Below, one piece after another: positions 44,260 to 52,577 of a stretch of 64,000 nucleotides of DNA. A model generated the notes under the pieces. The model was not told the origin of the DNA and did not search any database. It saw only the letters and a list, made by a program, of their open reading frames with translations. The position numbers were made by a program, and so were the translations under genes. Source of the stretch: Microseira wollei NIES-4236 (GTDB taxonomy: Bacteria > Cyanobacteriota > Cyanobacteriia > Cyanobacteriales > Aerosakkonemataceae). Where the stretch lies: assembly GCF_020521235.1 (NCBI RefSeq), contig NZ_BLAY01000024.1, positions 1 to 64,000 of the forward strand. Direction: 5' to 3'. Position 1 is the first letter of the stretch. Each line of letters opens with the position of its first letter.

Positions 44260-44553
44260 CTAATGTTCGATCCACTTGGCATCGGAAACCAGACAGACAC
44301 CGCCATATTTTTTGAGAATGGGTCTGATGGCTTCTACTAATTGATGCTCTTGCTCTTCCGTGCAAACACTGAGGACGTACCCGTTGGTGAGTGCTTCGGT
44401 TTCTAGATCGTCGAGTACTTCGCCACGGTCACCTTTCCCTGTCACGTCTTTGACGATCGTGTAACCAGAAACACCGACCTTTTCTAGAATATCCAGAACT
44501 TTTCCCAGTTCTAAAGTATTCGTGATGATTTCAACTTTTTTCACCCGTTCCAT
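44260..44553 (-). CDS. sbtB: PII-like regulator SbtB
   Basis: 97-residue ferredoxin-like PII homologue that binds SbtA and senses adenyl nucleotides including cAMP (family knowledge). The start VKKVEIITNTLELGKVLDILEKVGVSGYTIVKDVTGKGDRG (positions about 44541-44420) contains the first beta-alpha-beta unit and the T-loop base. It ends LVSDAKWIEH. Some SbtB proteins carry a C-terminal CGPxGC redox hairpin; this one has no cysteines after the final Cys in GGVCLVSD, so that switch is absent. It lies 4 bp after sbtA and is surely co-transcribed. Confidence 0.92.
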   Translation of the reverse strand: MERVKKVEIITNTLELGKVLDILEKVGVSGYTIVKDVTGKGDRGEVLDDLETEALTNGYVLSVCTEEQEHQLVEAIRPILKKYGGVCLVSDAKWIEH

Positions 44554-44557
44554 GTTG

Positions 44558-45529
44558 TTAAAATCCGATTGTCTTGATGATGTTGAGATACAAAGGAATT
44601 CCCACGATGATGTTAAAGGGGAAGGTAATTCCTAGTGCGGTGGAAACGTACAAACTGGGATTCGCTTCGGGGACGGACATTCTCATTGCAGCGGGAACGG
44701 CAATATAAGAAGCACTCGCGCACAAAACCGCAAATAACAGCGCATTTCCGACTGACATGCCGATAATTTTTGCAATTACAATGCCGAGAATTGCATTGGC
44801 TACCGGGATAAATACTGCAAAGCTGATTAAGAAAGAACCTGTTCTGCCAACATCTTTCAGTCTTCTGGCAGCAACCATTCCCATGTCTAGCAGGAAGAAA
44901 GACAAGAAGCCGTAAAACATTTCTTGGGTAAAAAAGTGCAATTTTTCCCAGCCTTTTGCTCCAGTCATAATGCCGATAATGACACTACCAATTAAGAGAA
45001 AAACTGAGCCATTGAGGAAAGCTTCTCGCAAAACTTCGCCCCAAGAAAATTCTTTTTCTTCCTGACTTTTAGCAAACATCCTCACCAGGATAATTCCCAC
45101 AATAATCGCTGGAGATTCCATCAGTGCCAGCGCGGCGACCATGTGACCGCTGAAGGTAATGTTAAGTTGCTCTAGAAAAGAACTGGCTGTGATAAATGTG
45201 ACGGCGCTGATCGAGCCGTAAGTGGCTGCGATCGCTGCGGCATTGTAAGTATCGAGTTTGATTTTCAGGATGAAGAAAGTGTAAATCGGGACAGCGGTAG
45301 CCATGAAAATCGCTGCCAACAAAGTTAGCGCAATTTCCGGATTAATCCCGCTTTCTTCAATTTCATATCCTCCCTTAAACCCGATGGCAAGCAGAAGATA
45401 AAGCGAGAATAGTTTGGGCAAAGGTTGCGGAATTTCCAAATCCGATTTCAGCAGAATTGCCAATATCCCCAGAAAGAAGAAAAGCACTGGCGGATTCAGG
45501 ATATTGGACAAAATCAGGCTGGCATTCAT
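44558..45529 (-). CDS. sbtA: Sodium-dependent bicarbonate transporter SbtA
   Basis: Inner-membrane Na+/HCO3- symporter for the carbon-concentrating mechanism. 323 residues with about ten helices: ILNPPVLFFFLGILAILLKSD at the start, GFKGGYEI, ATYGSISAVTFITASSFLEQL, a cytoplasmic loop with KSQEEKEFSWGEVLREAF, LLDMGMVAARRL, and CASASYIAVPAAMRM. GSISAVTF and the ASYIAVPAA motif match the inverted-repeat substrate site of the family. A GGAGGAAC site precedes the ATG. It is the first gene of the block sbtA-sbtB-icfA-pcxA. Confidence 0.95.
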   Translation of the reverse strand: MNASLILSNILNPPVLFFFLGILAILLKSDLEIPQPLPKLFSLYLLLAIGFKGGYEIEESGINPEIALTLLAAIFMATAVPIYTFFILKIKLDTYNAAAIAATYGSISAVTFITASSFLEQLNITFSGHMVAALALMESPAIIVGIILVRMFAKSQEEKEFSWGEVLREAFLNGSVFLLIGSVIIGIMTGAKGWEKLHFFTQEMFYGFLSFFLLDMGMVAARRLKDVGRTGSFLISFAVFIPVANAILGIVIAKIIGMSVGNALLFAVLCASASYIAVPAAMRMSVPEANPSLYVSTALGITFPFNIIVGIPLYLNIIKTIGF

Positions 45530-45576
45530 ACTCTCGGTTCCTCCTCACGTTGGTAGATGGGGAATTTGGGCATAGG

Positions 45577-45590
45577 TTGTTTGCGAACAA
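45577..45590. promoter_or_regulatory. Dyad TTGTT-N4-AACAA upstream of sbtA
   Basis: A short symmetrical site 48 bp before the sbtA ATG, in the region divergent from the gamma-glutamyltranspeptidase gene. LysR-type regulators often bind such dyads and control sbtA in cyanobacteria; this assignment is tentative. Confidence 0.25.
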
Positions 45591-45686
45591 ACGCTTCAAC
45601 GATTGATAAGTAGTTTCACTTTAGGTTACAAAAGTAAAGAAATCGGAAAGATTGACGGGTGTCGGGGGGATCGCTTAAAAAAATCA

Positions 45687-47678
45687 ATGAATATAAACAA
45701 GGAACAACTGAAATTGAAACAATGGCGCATTTTCGACAGAAGCACCGGGCTTTCGCTGCTTTTACTGCATCTTTGCTTCTCTATCTCGCTGTTATGGCCT
45801 CATAAACCCGCATCTGCTGCCTTTATCCAGCCCCAGCGCAGTAAAAAAGGCATGGTCGTTTCCGCCCATCCCCTAGCAAGCGAGGCGGGACTTGCCATCC
45901 TGAAAAAGGGCGGAAATGCCGTAGATGCAGCCGTTGCAACCGCTTTTGCAATTTCCGTCGTCGAACCTTTTTCCGCAGGCATCGGCGGCGGAGGGTTTTT
46001 GCTGTTGCATTTGGCACAAACCGGGGAAATGAAAGCGCTTGACTTTCGCGAACGCGCCCCCTTGCGGGCAACGCGGGATATGTATCTAGACTCACAAGGC
46101 AAGGTGCGTCCGAATGCAAGTGTAAATGGTTACTTGGCAGTCGCAGTTCCCGGTACCGTTGCGGGACTTGCCGAAGTGCATCGTCGCTATGGCAAGTTGC
46201 CTTGGCGAGAAGTAGTTGCACCCGCTATTCGCCTCGCCGATGAGGGATTTATTGTCAGTCCCGTGCGTACTTGGCGGTTCAGTCAAATATCGGAAACCCG
46301 CACAAATATTATTTTGAATAATCCGGCGGCGCGGCAAATTTTCGCGCCCAACGGAGTATTATTTGGGTTGGGCGATCGCTTAATCCAGCGAGATTTGGCG
46401 ATGACGTTACGCGCGATCGCGCAAAACCCCCAATCTTTTTACACTGGCAATATCGCCCGCACAATTGCCGAAGACATGGCAAGAAACGGCGGTTTAATTA
46501 CCCTCGAAGACCTTAAATCTTACCAACCAACTTGGCGCGAACCTTTATGCGGCACTTTCCGCGTTTATCAGATTTGTTCCATGCCGCCGCCTTCTTCTGG
46601 AGGCGTTTTGCTATTAGAAATGCTGAATATTATCGGCGATACCGATATAAAATCCAAGGGATGGAATCACCCGGACACGCTGCATTTCTTAGCAGAAAAC
46701 ATGAAAATTGCCTATGCAGATCGCTCCGTACATTTAGGCGATCCGGATTTTGTTGACGTGCCAGTTGCAGCACTTACCAGTCGCGCCTATGCCGCAAAAA
46801 GACGTCAGGAAATATCCATGCAACGCGCACGTCCTGCTAGCGAAATTAAACCAATAAGTAGGGATATCTTGCAGCGTTTTGTTAGTTTTATTGACATGTC
46901 CTGGGATCGGGCAGGCAGGATGCCTACCCCACAAGACCCTTCATCTATGATTGTGGGACAGGCATCTTGTATTGTGGGACAGGCATCTTGTATTGTGGGA
47001 CAGGCATCTTGTATTGTGGGACAGGCATCTTGTATTGTGGGATGGGCATCTTGTATTGTGGGATGGGCATCTTGCCCGTCCTTGATGTCCAGAGAATCAC
47101 CCGATACCAGTCATTTAACCGTAGTAGATGAACAAAGAAATACAGTAAGTCTTACTTTTACGATTAACACGGGTTTTGGTGCAGGTGTAGTTGTGCCGGG
47201 AACGGGTATTTTATTAAACAATGAAATGGATGATTTTGCTATTGCACCCGGTGTCCCCAATTTATTTGGTTTAGTAGGTGGAGATGCAAATGCGATCGCA
47301 CCCCGCAAAATCCCCTTATCCAGCATGTCTCCCACTATCGTCACCGAAAATAATCGCCTGCGTTTGGCGACGGGTTCCCCTGGCGGCAGTACAATTATTA
47401 CCACCGTTTTGCAAATTATCCTCAACGTCTTGGTCTACGATATGGACGCCGGTGCTGCCGTTTCTGCCTCGCGCATTCATCATCAATGGTCGCCCGATAA
47501 ACTGCGCGTAGAACCCTTTGGTTTAGATGCCCTTACTTTGGCAGAATTGCGCCGCCGAGGACATCAAATTGAGCAACAAAATCCTTGGGGAAATGCGAAT
47601 GCGATATCCCAAACTTCTGACGGATGGTTAGAAGGTGCTGCCGATCCTCGCGGCGAAGGTGCTGCTAAAGGTTTTTAA
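45687..47678 (+). CDS. ggt: Gamma-glutamyltranspeptidase with an in-frame repeat expansion
   Basis: Transfers or hydrolyses gamma-glutamyl groups of glutathione in the periplasm. About 663 residues from ATG 45687, with a signal peptide (LLLLHLCFSISLLWPHKPASA). Large-subunit motifs: GGNAVDAAVATAFAISVVEP, GIGGGGFLLL and DFRERAP. The self-cleavage site is DTSHLTVVD with predicted nucleophile Thr474 (codon 47106-47108), then GFGAGVVVPGTGILLNNEMDDFA and SPGGSTI in the small subunit. Just before the cleavage site six 21-bp units (46950-47075) add IVGQASC-type repeats with several cysteines; they lie in the exposed C-terminal end of the large subunit. An upstream TTG (45603) is less likely as start. 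Its stop codon touches the end of an inverted-repeat element. Confidence 0.92.
   Translation: MNINKEQLKLKQWRIFDRSTGLSLLLLHLCFSISLLWPHKPASAAFIQPQRSKKGMVVSAHPLASEAGLAILKKGGNAVDAAVATAFAISVVEPFSAGIGGGGFLLLHLAQTGEMKALDFRERAPLRATRDMYLDSQGKVRPNASVNGYLAVAVPGTVAGLAEVHRRYGKLPWREVVAPAIRLADEGFIVSPVRTWRFSQISETRTNIILNNPAARQIFAPNGVLFGLGDRLIQRDLAMTLRAIAQNPQSFYTGNIARTIAEDMARNGGLITLEDLKSYQPTWREPLCGTFRVYQICSMPPPSSGGVLLLEMLNIIGDTDIKSKGWNHPDTLHFLAENMKIAYADRSVHLGDPDFVDVPVAALTSRAYAAKRRQEISMQRARPASEIKPISRDILQRFVSFIDMSWDRAGRMPTPQDPSSMIVGQASCIVGQASCIVGQASCIVGQASCIVGWASCIVGWASCPSLMSRESPDTSHLTVVDEQRNTVSLTFTINTGFGAGVVVPGTGILLNNEMDDFAIAPGVPNLFGLVGGDANAIAPRKIPLSSMSPTIVTENNRLRLATGSPGGSTIITTVLQIILNVLVYDMDAGAAVSASRIHHQWSPDKLRVEPFGLDALTLAELRRRGHQIEQQNPWGNANAISQTSDGWLEGAADPRGEGAAKGF
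46950..47075 (+). repeat. 21-bp tandem repeat within ggt, six units
   Basis: Units start at 46950, 46971, 46992, 47013, 47034 and 47055; core ATTGTGGGACAGGCATCTT. The last two carry GATGGGC in place of GACAGGC. Each encodes IVG(Q/W)ASC. Just upstream, GGCAGGATGCCTACCCCACA is a member of the same dispersed repeat family. Confidence 0.97.
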
Positions 47679-47852
47679 CCCACATTCCGCACCCTGGGGT
47701 GTCACACAGGATAATTACTCAGAAAACTCTATTTTTCAAGTTATAAATTATGCCTTTTTTTATTCCGTTTATCTCCGGGATAAAAGTATAATTTATAGCT
47801 TGATTAATAGGTAAAAACCGATAGGGAAAGTTGAGGGGGCGGAATGTGGGTT
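47677..47852. mobile_element. Inverted-repeat-bounded element touching the ggt stop codon
   Basis: AACCCACATTCCGC (47677-47690) and GCGGAATGTGGGTT (47839-47852) are perfect 14-bp inverted ends, 176 bp overall, with no ORF. The left end begins inside the ggt stop codon (47676-47678). MITE-like; the parent transposon is not in the window. The rest of the gap to 48025 is AT-rich and featureless to me. Confidence 0.6.
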
Positions 47853-48025
47853 TTAACGGAAAAAATTTATCCTAAAGCTCACGGTTAAACCTTTATGTTT
47901 AGTTAGATTTAGAACATTAAAATTGTGTAAAAAATTGCCAAAATGGTCAGAAAAATAACTCTAAATATTAGAGAATTAAAAAGGAAATTGAAAATCCAGT
48001 TAAATCAAAGAAAATGTCATAAATT

Positions 48026-48529
48026 ATGGCTATTTTAACAGGCGATCGCTTCAATAACTACCTGATTGGTACTGACGAAAATGACCTGATATCAGGCTAT
48101 GCAGGCAATGACACCCTCAATGGCGGGTTGGGGGATGACACCCTCAATGGTGGGACTGGCGATGATAGCCTCGATGGGGGGTTTGGCAGCGACTACCTTG
48201 ATGGCGGGGCTGGCAATGACTACCTCGATGGCGGATCTGGCCCCCCAATGGAAAAAAATACCCTCATAGGCGGGTCTGGTAACGACACTCTCAAAGCCGC
48301 GAGCAACAACGATAACCTCCTGGAAGGCGGGACGGGCAATGACGTCCTCTATGGCGGGGGCTTGTACCGCAACGACACCCTCAGAGGCGGCGCTGGCGAT
48401 GACTTGCTCAATAGCGGTGGCAGGCGCGAAGGGTTTGGCTATGGCAGCAACATCCTCGATGGCGGAGCCGGTAATGATACCCTCCTGGGAGATTATGGTG
48501 ACATCCTATATGGGGGTAAGGAACTGTAA
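48026..48529 (+). pseudogene. RTX protein, N-terminal part, split by a TnpB element
   Basis: Encodes about 164 residues of RTX nonapeptides ([20 protein letters not shown] and similar, starting near 48107) from [20 protein letters not shown]. It ends with LYGG, then KEL and a stop that belong to the inserted element. Joining base 48519 to base 49794 restores LYGGNGSGNDYL in frame, giving about 470 residues over both parts, close to the 492-residue RTX protein at 7936. Without the C-terminal export signal this fragment should not be secreted. Confidence 0.88.
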
Positions 48530-48582
48530 CTAAATATCTGATCAATTATTATCATTTCTTCTGGTATGAGGAGGTATCTGAA

Positions 48583-49668
48583 GTGCTGTTAGGGTTCAAA
48601 ACCGAATTGAAACTAAATAACCAACAGCGCACAGCATTAATCAAACATTGTGGAGTAGCTCGCCATGCCTGGAATTGGGGGTTGTGGCTGACCAAAAACA
48701 TCCTTGACCACAACCAGAACCATCCAGATGAGAAACTGAAATTTCCCAGTGCGATTGACCTGCATAAATTGTTAGTAGCGCTGGTAAAATCAGAAAATCC
48801 CTGGTACTATGAATGCAGCAAATCTACGCCACAACAGTCATTGATGGCATTGCGTGAAGCTTGGAAAGATTGTTTCAATAAAAAGAAAGGAACGCCCAAA
48901 TTCAAAAAGAAAGGTCAAAAAGATTCTTTTACGTTAGAAGGCCCGGTCAAAATCTTGGGGAACAATAAAATCCAAGTCCCTGTGATTGGTGTTCTCAAGA
49001 CTTACGAATACCTGCCACAGTTGCTAACTAAGTCAGCAACAATAAGTCGTCAAGCTGACAGATGGTTTATCAGTTTTCGATTTGATGTAGAACCACAAAA
49101 ATCAGCCCAGAAAAGTATTGTAGGCGTTGACCTCGGAATTAAGAACCAGGCAACTCTCTCAACAGGTGAAGTTGTTCCAGGTGCTAAGTCCTATAAAAAA
49201 TACTCTTCAAAGTTGTCCAGGATGCAATGGTTGCACCGTCATAAAGTCATCGGTTCTGCCAATTGGAAGAAAGCACAAGTGCAAATTGCTAGGCTCCATA
49301 GGAAGATTGCCAACATTCGCTTTGATACGTTGCACAAACTCACAACTCTACTGGCTAAAAACCACGGCACTGTAGTAATTGAAGATCTAAATGTATCTGG
49401 CATGATGGCAAACCACAAGCTAGCCAAAGCTATTGCTGATATGGGGTTCTTTGAGTTCAGAAGGCAGTTAACTTATAAGTGCGAACTATATGGCTCAAAA
49501 CTGGTTGTTGTCGATCGGTGGTTTCCCTCTAGTAAGAATTGCTCCAACTGTGGAACCAAGAAAGAAATGCTCTCCCTTAGTGAAAGAGTGTTTCAGTGCG
49601 AAGATTGCGGTTTCGTAATTGACCGCGATTTGAACGCAGCAATTAATCTGTCAAGAGTCGTCAGTTAG
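48583..49668 (+). CDS. tnpB: TnpB RNA-guided endonuclease (IS605 OrfB family)
   Basis: 361 residues. N-terminal part LLGFKTELKLNNQQRTALIKH and WNWGLW are typical. RuvC residues are complete: Asp in VGVDLGIKNQATLSTG, Glu in VVIEDLNVSGMM, Asp in DRDLNAAINLS. The zinc finger is CSNC ... CEDC. The protein is full length, so cleavage activity is plausible. GTG 48583 is preceded by GAGGAGG (48568-48574) at 8 bp. TnpB uses a guide RNA from the element's right end to cut the empty target and favour retention of the element (family knowledge). Confidence 0.95.
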   Translation: MLLGFKTELKLNNQQRTALIKHCGVARHAWNWGLWLTKNILDHNQNHPDEKLKFPSAIDLHKLLVALVKSENPWYYECSKSTPQQSLMALREAWKDCFNKKKGTPKFKKKGQKDSFTLEGPVKILGNNKIQVPVIGVLKTYEYLPQLLTKSATISRQADRWFISFRFDVEPQKSAQKSIVGVDLGIKNQATLSTGEVVPGAKSYKKYSSKLSRMQWLHRHKVIGSANWKKAQVQIARLHRKIANIRFDTLHKLTTLLAKNHGTVVIEDLNVSGMMANHKLAKAIADMGFFEFRRQLTYKCELYGSKLVVVDRWFPSSKNCSNCGTKKEMLSLSERVFQCEDCGFVIDRDLNAAINLSRVVS

Positions 49669-49793
49669 ACGATGCTAGCCTGTGGACTGGTGAGTGCCGA
49701 CACCGCCAGGATGAAACAGGAAGTAAACGATACTCAAAGCCTAATTGCATAGCTTTGATAAGTGGTGATGAGGTTTGAGTAGGTTTTATGTAA
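49669..49793 (+). ncRNA. Predicted omega RNA (reRNA) region at the right end of the TnpB element
   Basis: The 125 bp from the tnpB stop to the element's right end is where TnpB guide-RNA scaffolds lie. It is non-coding, with small hairpin-forming words (GGTGAGTGCCGACACCGCC). The guide would be the flank from 49794 (CGGAAGCGGCAATGATTACC). The exact 5' end is unknown. Confidence 0.45.
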
Positions 49794-50712
49794 CGGAAGC
49801 GGCAATGATTACCTTTCTGCCTTCGCTGTTGGCTGGTCTGGCTATGGTGGAACGGGGGATGACACCCTTAGCAGTTGGTGGTCTGGTGCCCCTGACCACC
49901 TCTATGGTGAAGCTGGCAACGATAATCTTTATAGCGGGGCTGGCGATGATACCCTCGATGGCGGGTCTGGTAATGACACCCTCGATGGCGGGGATTACTT
50001 TGTCTACGGTCGGTATGGACTTTATACCGGGGGAGGTAATGACAGACTCTATGGTGGAGACGGCGATGACCTGATCCGTGGTGGGCGAAGCTTTACCCTC
50101 GACATTGGCCTCAGGGATGCACAAGATAATGACACCCTCGAAGGGGGTTCTGGCAACGATACCCTCTATGGTGAAGAAGACGACGACCTCCTGACTGGCG
50201 GAAACGGAAATGACCTCCTCTACGGTGGGGGAGACAATGACGTCGTGCAAATTTACCAAAGTTGGACTCAAGTTCTAGACCGCAATGACACTATTGAGGG
50301 TGGGTTTGGCAATGATACCCTCGTAGGTGGAGCTGGTAATGACCTGCTCACCGGAAATCAAGGTGCTGATACTTTCCTCTACAAAACCAGCAAAACTTTC
50401 GACACACAAGAGATTGGCATCGATACCATCACTGACTTTAAAGCAGGTACAGACAAAATTGTTCTGAGCAAAACAACCTTTAGTGCGCTTACCAGTGCCG
50501 TAGGTGGTTCGATCAACGCTAATGAGTTTGCAGTTGTGGCTGATGACATTGCTGCTGCTGTCAGCAATGCTTTCATCACCTACAGCACTGGCAGTGGCAA
50601 GTTATTCTACAACCAAAATGGCGCTGCTGAGGGTTTGGGAAACGGCGCTCAGTTTGCCTTCCTGCAAGGCATCCCGCCATTAAGTGCTACAGATATCGCG
50701 CTGATTGCCTAG
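49783..50712 (+). pseudogene. RTX protein, C-terminal part, split by a TnpB element
   Basis: The frame is open from 49783 without a start codon; true RTX sequence begins at 49794 (GSGNDYL). It has further RTX repeats ([31 protein letters not shown]) and the conserved tail from about 50370 (TFLYKTS, IGIDTITDFKAGTDKIVL, KLFYNQNGAAEGLG, FAFLQGIPPLSATDIALIA), homologous to the tail of the RTX protein at 7936. A GTG at 50245 could start a short product carrying only the tail. The most probable state is a broken gene that excision would restore. Confidence 0.88.
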
Positions 50713-50744
50713 TGAGCTACCAAGCCCCTTTTGGCGGGTTCAAC

Positions 50745-50773
50745 AAACCCGGTTTTTCTAAAAAACCGGGTTT
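50745..50773. terminator. Bidirectional terminator between convergent genes
   Basis: AAACCCGGTTTTT (50745-50757) pairs perfectly with 50761-50773 around a CTA loop, with T-rich or A-rich tracts on both sides. It lies between the RTX gene (plus) and the membrane glycosyltransferase gene (minus). Member of the CCCGGTTTCTT repeat family. Confidence 0.8.
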
Positions 50774-50793
50774 CTTGAACCCCCCCCGTCCCC

Positions 50794-52395
50794 CTAATTG
50801 TTAACCGGCTTTTTCTCTATCAGGTACAAATAGTAAGTCTCGTCAGGAACAATACTCTGACTAGATTTGAACAGAAAAGAAATGTTCAGGTCGTTTCTTT
50901 TAACCTTCAGCTTGTAATTTAAAATTAGTAAAGCCTTATTGTTCTGCTTTATCAGGCGTTCGACCCGCTCAAGAACTTCTCTTTGCTTGGGCAATTTTCG
51001 GTTTCTCCATACAATAAAACTGCCAAGCTTATCGCTTTCAAGATAATAAATTTGACGATTTAAAAACCCGGCAACTGGCGCGGCTGCATAATCCCGACTT
51101 CCCACTAATACATAATCTTTTACCCCTGTTCGATCGATATAATTTGCCACTGCTTTACTCCCAGAGAATGTATAATTCAAATCCATAGAAAAGGCAAACA
51201 ATCCAGCGATAACATGAGCGAATAAAATTACACTTAAATAAACATTTTTAGACCGCTCTACTAAATTTAACGTTGCCAGTATTTTTTGACTCGATTTTAA
51301 TTTTTCGATTAACAAGTCTGATTTGATATAAAAGCTTGAAATCCAAAGAAAAGCTAAAAATAGGAAAAATAACTGTCCGTGATGTCTTAAAGAACCTAGA
51401 AACTTTGTATAACTAAAAACCAGAAATCCACAAGTTCCGGATAAATACAGAAACAGGACAATCGGCTTCCGAATAAACAGCGCCGCCGAATATAACAGTA
51501 TAATTATGGTAAGTGAAATTGCACATATTCTGGCAATTGAATCGCCATTTATCAAAATATTAGTATTCCAAAATTGATAATGAAAAAAGTTTGGTATGGG
51601 AATATAGCTTCGCCAAATTGTTAAGATGGTTGCGAATAAGCGGTTATTCAATAATGGGAATGCAGCCCAATCTTCAAGTCTGATAACATCATTTTTTAAA
51701 TCTGCATCATCGGGTGGTATAATTTGAAAAATCGCCATTAAAATCCCCAAACATACTATGGCTAAGCTAACGAGCGCATTCCATTTTTTAGTTTTAAATA
51801 ATGTTCTTATATCCGGATCTAAAAACCCATCTAAAACTAATGTCATTGCCAACACATGAGCAATTATCAACCCATAAGCATGGGTATTAGCTAGTAAAGC
51901 CAAAATAACAGACAGGGGAAAATAACTGCGATTGCGCGTTGGATATAACGCACAGAACATAAAAATTAGTAAAATTCCCAAGCTATAACTTCTACTGATG
52001 ATGCTGTACTCGTAAAAAGGAAAATATCCAAATGTAAATAATATTTTCTGGAAACGAGTAAAGGGAGAGAATTCGATAAAAATATAAATAACGCTGGTAG
52101 CTAGCAATAAATGAAATATTTGCATGGCTAGCGGATTATGCGTGAACCTGGTAATTAAATACAAACAGCTATGCCATAAAGCTGGATGTCCCTCATATCT
52201 CAAGTTATTGAATAAATCAATCATCGATGAACTATCTTTGGCGATTAGCCAAGATTGGAGTTCATCGCGCCACATTTCATGATGGAGAATGCCAATAAGT
52301 CCTAAACTAAAAAACAATAAAATTAGCCAGTTTTTTAAGGCATTATTACTTTTAAAAGTCGAATTCCGATAATTATCTCTTTGGATAGTTGCCAT
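50794..52395 (-). CDS. GT-C-like polytopic membrane glycosyltransferase
   Basis: 533 residues with about 11-13 membrane helices. After the first helix the loop HHEMWRDELQSWLIAKD carries an acidic pair, and RYEGHPALWHSCLYLITRF follows, a layout seen in GT-C enzymes of the ArnT/GT39-GT83 type that use polyprenyl-phosphate sugars and act on the periplasmic side. A soluble C-terminal domain (about 430-533) includes DYVLVGSRDYAAAPVAGFL. It is alone on the minus strand, converging with the RTX gene. The specific sugar is unknown. Confidence 0.75.
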   Translation of the reverse strand: MATIQRDNYRNSTFKSNNALKNWLILLFFSLGLIGILHHEMWRDELQSWLIAKDSSSMIDLFNNLRYEGHPALWHSCLYLITRFTHNPLAMQIFHLLLATSVIYIFIEFSPFTRFQKILFTFGYFPFYEYSIISRSYSLGILLIFMFCALYPTRNRSYFPLSVILALLANTHAYGLIIAHVLAMTLVLDGFLDPDIRTLFKTKKWNALVSLAIVCLGILMAIFQIIPPDDADLKNDVIRLEDWAAFPLLNNRLFATILTIWRSYIPIPNFFHYQFWNTNILINGDSIARICAISLTIIILLYSAALFIRKPIVLFLYLSGTCGFLVFSYTKFLGSLRHHGQLFFLFLAFLWISSFYIKSDLLIEKLKSSQKILATLNLVERSKNVYLSVILFAHVIAGLFAFSMDLNYTFSGSKAVANYIDRTGVKDYVLVGSRDYAAAPVAGFLNRQIYYLESDKLGSFIVWRNRKLPKQREVLERVERLIKQNNKALLILNYKLKVKRNDLNISFLFKSSQSIVPDETYYLYLIEKKPVNN

Positions 52396-52577
52396 GACGG
52401 CGCTTACTTCGGGTTGTCAAGGTTGCCGATCTATTATCTACCCTTTAGATAAAATACATCTGTAATTTAGGTATAAGTTAATACTTGTTTACAAAAATTA
52501 ATACGTAATTATTCCGGATATGGGGAAGAAGGGGAAGAATTGTTTTTCATCTTCCCTATCTCTGATGACGAACCAGC

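Larger units (their letters stand above)
48520..49793 (+). mobile_element. IS200/IS605-type TnpB-only element (IS1341-like), 1,274 bp
   Basis: Ends are deduced from the interrupted RTX frame: GTAA occurs at both junctions (48516-48519 and 49790-49793), and deleting 48520-49793 restores the reading frame. There is one gene (tnpB) and no tnpA, so movement would need a transposase in trans. No target-site duplication other than the ambiguous GTAA, consistent with the IS605 single-strand mechanism. Confidence 0.85.

Noticed and set aside
49775-50271. Open frames in both strands over the downstream RTX half
   Set aside because: Shadow frames of repetitive RTX sequence; the third plus frame gives continuous GGxGxD repeats.
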